42,267 nt of DNA from contig NZ_SMKU01000035.1 in NCBI RefSeq assembly GCF_004349215.1, positions 802 to 43,068 on the forward strand. Direction: 5' to 3'. The notes under the pieces are model-generated. The model had not been told where the DNA came from and ran no database searches. It was given only the letters and a program-made list of their open reading frames with translations. Made by a program: the position numbers and the translations under genes. How positions within the stretch are numbered: the stretch's first letter is position 1; every line of letters begins with the position of its first letter. Shown here one piece after another: positions 40,207 through 42,267 of this stretch. Source of the stretch: Actinomadura rubrisoli. Lineage in GTDB: Bacteria > Actinomycetota > Actinomycetes > Streptosporangiales > Streptosporangiaceae.

Positions 40207-40256
40207 GACTTCATGAACTTGTGAAGATTATGAAGTCTGCAAAGCACATATATACT
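40207..40256 (+). promoter_or_regulatory. AT-rich divergent operator and promoter of the exporter regulator
   Basis: GACTTCAT at 40207-40214 and ATGAAGTC at 40230-40237 form a perfect 8-bp inverted repeat with a 15-bp spacer, which also contains GAACTTGTGAAG. TATACT at 40251-40256 is an excellent -10 element, placing the transcript start near 40263. The dyad lies upstream of and next to this promoter and between the divergent ATPase gene and the regulator gene, so it is probably the regulator's operator. Confidence 0.65.
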
Positions 40257-40302
40257 GGTCGTGAACGATCCGGCGAGGCGGTCGACCAGGGAGATGATGC
40301 GC

Positions 40303-40809
40303 GTGACGGAGGCGACGGAGTCCGAGCGGGACGCTGAGGGCGTTCAGCGGTTCATCGAGCGTTTCGCCTCCCAGATGGTGGACGCCGGGTGGCAGCGCAT
40401 GCCCGCCCGCGTCTTCGCCGCGCTGATGTCCACCGACTCCGGCGCGCTCACGGCCGCCGAGCTGGCCGAGCGGCTCCAGGTGAGCCCCGCCGCGATCTCG
40501 GGGGCCGTCCGCCACCTGACGTCGGTGAGCATGGCCGTCCGCGAGCGCGACCCCGGCTCGCGGCGCGACATCTTCCGCGTCCGCGACGACGTGTGGCAGG
40601 ACGCGATGTTCGGCCGCGACCGCATCCTCAACCTGTTCGAGGAGAGCCTCCACGAGGGCGCGGAGACGGTCGGCCCAGGCACCCCGGCGGGGCGGCGCCT
40701 CATCGAATCCGCGGATTTCTTCTCGTTCCTGCAGAAGGAGCTGAGCGCCATGATGGACCGCTGGCGCGTGCAGCGGGACGCCTTGCGGGCGGGCCACTCC
40801 GAGTCCTGA
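40303..40809 (+). CDS. GbsR/MarR-type transcriptional regulator
   Basis: The protein is 168 aa from GTG 40303. AGGGAG at 40288-40293 is correctly spaced for it, and the likely transcript start near 40263 lies downstream of the longer GTG start at 40261 (182 aa). ATGs at 40294 and 40297 are too close to the site. The winged helix reads MPARVFAALMSTDSGALTAAELAERLQVSPAAISGAVRHLTSVSMAVRERDPGSRRDIFRV, in the style of the GbsR subfamily, followed by a helical dimerisation part (DFFSFLQKELSAMMDRW). It is divergent from the ABC exporter and is most likely its repressor, inactivated by an exported compound. Confidence 0.9.
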   Translation: MTEATESERDAEGVQRFIERFASQMVDAGWQRMPARVFAALMSTDSGALTAAELAERLQVSPAAISGAVRHLTSVSMAVRERDPGSRRDIFRVRDDVWQDAMFGRDRILNLFEESLHEGAETVGPGTPAGRRLIESADFFSFLQKELSAMMDRWRVQRDALRAGHSES

Positions 40810-40928
40810 CGTCCTCCGTCGGACCGCAGGTGGGACGCGTTTTGTGAAGCCGGCGGCGGTATGAGCGGCCCCACATGTACCACCCAAGTCACTGCAGCCA
40901 CGGCGACTAGTGCGTATGGTTCATTCCA

Positions 40929-42267
40929 TGCCTAACAGCGAAGAGCGCGACAATAGCGGCCCCGAGGAGACGGCCGCGACTCCCGACGCCGCGGTCGCCG
41001 AGGGCGGGGAGCGTCAGGACGCCGCGTCCGCGGCGCAGGAGAGCGAGCCCGATGCCGAGGGCCCGCAGGGCGGAGCGCCGGAGTCCGGCCCGTCCACGGA
41101 AACGGCGGTCGCCCGGCTGGGCGAGCCCGTCACGGTCTGGCCGTGCGCCAACTGCGGGCGCCCCGTCCCGCAGCCCAGGGGGGCCGTCCGCTCCGTCCGC
41201 TACTGCCAGGACAACGAGGGCGGCTGCGCCCGCGAGGCGCGCGAGCGCCGCGAGCGCGGCCGGGACGCGCCGGGCCTGACCGGCCAGGTCGCCTCCACGT
41301 GGGAGATGGTCGAGCGCCTGGAGAAGGCCGCCGACCTGCTCGCCGACTCGCTGGCCTCCGAGCTGAGCGTGGCCGGCGTCGAGCGGCGCGTCGCCGAGGT
41401 GCGGGCCGAGGCGTCCCGCGAACTCGCCATAGCGCAGAGCGAGCGCGACGCGTCCCAGCGCAAGGCAGAGGAGGCGTGGCACGAGGCGTCGACCGCCCGC
41501 AAGCGCGCCGAGGACTCCGAGCAGGAGGCGGGCCAGGCCCGCGAGGAGGCCAAGCTCGCCACCGCCAAGCGCGACGCCGCGCAGCAGGCGTGGGAGGAGG
41601 CCCACCAGATCGCGCAGCAGTCCATGAGCGCGAAGCTGGCCGCCGAGAGCGAGCGGGACCGCATCGCCGCCCGCGAGACCGAGCTGCTCGCCGCGCTGGA
41701 GGCCGCGCGCGCCGAGCTCGTCACCCTGCACGCCAAGCTCGCCGAGGCCGAGGGCGCCGTCGAGTCGCAGCGCGTCGAGGCCGCCGTCGCCCGGCAGGGC
41801 GCCGAGGACCTGCGCAACGCCATGCGCGACACCGAGGCGCAGCGGCAGCGCGCCATGCAGGCCGCCAGCAAGGCCGAGGCCGAGCGCACCGCCGCGCTGC
41901 GCACGCAGTCCGAGGCCGAGGCCGAGCTCGTCCGCGCCAACGCCCGCGCCGAGGAGGCCGCCAAGGAGCGCGACGCCGCCCAGGGGCAGGCCCAGGCCGC
42001 CCTCGCCGAGCGCGACGAGCTGAACAACAAGATCAACGACCAGTCGGTGCAGCTGCGGCAGCTGTCCCAGTCGGTCGCCGAGCAGCAGGCCGCGCTGACC
42101 GCCCTCGCCGAGGAGCGCGACGCCGCCCGCGCCGAGGCCGACCGGGCCCGCCGCCAGGTCGACCAGTTCACCCACAACACCCTGTCGTCCAACATCCCGC
42201 CCGGCGGACGGATGCAGGGCGGCGGCACCCCGGCGCCCCCGGCCGGGATCTCCCACAACGGGGGCCC
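40929..42267 (+). CDS. Ala/Glu-rich coiled-coil protein with N-terminal cysteine cluster (incomplete)
   Basis: An open frame from ATG 40929 runs to the window end without a stop (446 codons visible). Residues 1-70 are acidic and disordered (EERDNSGPEETAATPDAA). Then comes VWPCANCGRPVPQPRGAVRSVRYCQDNEGGCARE, a CxxC...C...C cluster that could bind zinc. Next is a continuous heptad-rich coiled coil of more than 300 residues, rich in Ala, Glu, Arg and Gln (KRAEDSEQEAGQAREEAKLA, SVAEQQAALTALAEERD), and a Pro/Gly-rich tail begins near 42190. TATGGT at 40915-40920 could be the -10 element of a leaderless message. The layout recalls KfrA-like DNA-binding coiled-coil proteins, but I do not recognise the family. 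A long open frame antisense to it is a composition artefact. Confidence 0.8.

Noticed and set aside
40907..42256. A 449-codon minus-strand frame opposite the coiled-coil gene
   Set aside because: The Leu/Gly-rich product is the expected antisense of Ala/Glu/Arg coiled-coil codons. The plus frame has a start, a plausible -10 element and ordered motifs.

Overview
The window is a 42 kb piece of a very GC-rich actinobacterial chromosome. Third codon positions are mostly G or C, GTG starts are frequent, many genes overlap by ATGA or GTGA, several starts look leaderless, and there is an actinobacterial-type LexA box. The gene content would fit a Streptosporangiales/Thermomonosporaceae member such as Actinomadura, but that placement is inference. 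No rRNA, tRNA, CRISPR array, transposase or integrase was recognised.

Layout. (1) 1-5991: the 5' end of a NarL-type sensor kinase, an OmpR-type response regulator/kinase pair, and divergent from it an envelope operon (lipoprotein, peptidoglycan-binding adaptor, MacB-like ATPase and permease) closed by a strong hairpin. (2) 6413-10884: a membrane-anchored S33 hydrolase divergent from a NarL-type kinase/regulator pair, then a LexA-controlled DNA polymerase IV. (3) 10902-29713: a catabolic and uptake island of about 19 kb. Its lower-pathway arm is a homoprotocatechuate-type meta-cleavage operon (extradiol dioxygenase HpaD, semialdehyde dehydrogenase HpaE, a DapA-family lyase, an FAH-RraA fusion). 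Around it lie two alpha/beta hydrolases, an FCD-type GntR regulator, an SDR, an O-methyltransferase-like protein, two paralogous aldo/keto reductases, an amidohydrolase, a zinc alcohol dehydrogenase and a branched-chain-amino-acid-type ABC transporter. Four near-identical sites (TCGTATNNGA) lie upstream of the island's transcription units and probably bind the GntR protein, making the island one regulon. (4) 29834-30463: a lower-GC gene for a secreted three-repeat ChW protein. (5) 31196-35778: kinase, response regulator, kinase. The two kinases are paralogues with complementary defects: one keeps the phospho-acceptor histidine but has a damaged ATP-binding site, the other keeps the ATP-binding site but has Gln in place of the histidine. 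(6) 35509-40809: EamA exporter divergent from a LysR regulator, then a two-gene ABC exporter divergent from a GbsR/MarR-type regulator across an AT-rich operator; the ATPase gene has mosaic codon usage. (7) 40929 to the window end: an Ala/Glu-rich coiled-coil protein with an N-terminal cysteine cluster, incomplete.

The two most interesting points are the complementary pseudokinase pair with its shared regulator (31196-35778) and the GntR-marked aromatic catabolic island with its unusual enzyme set (10902-29713). Functions come from motifs read by eye; no database search was possible.
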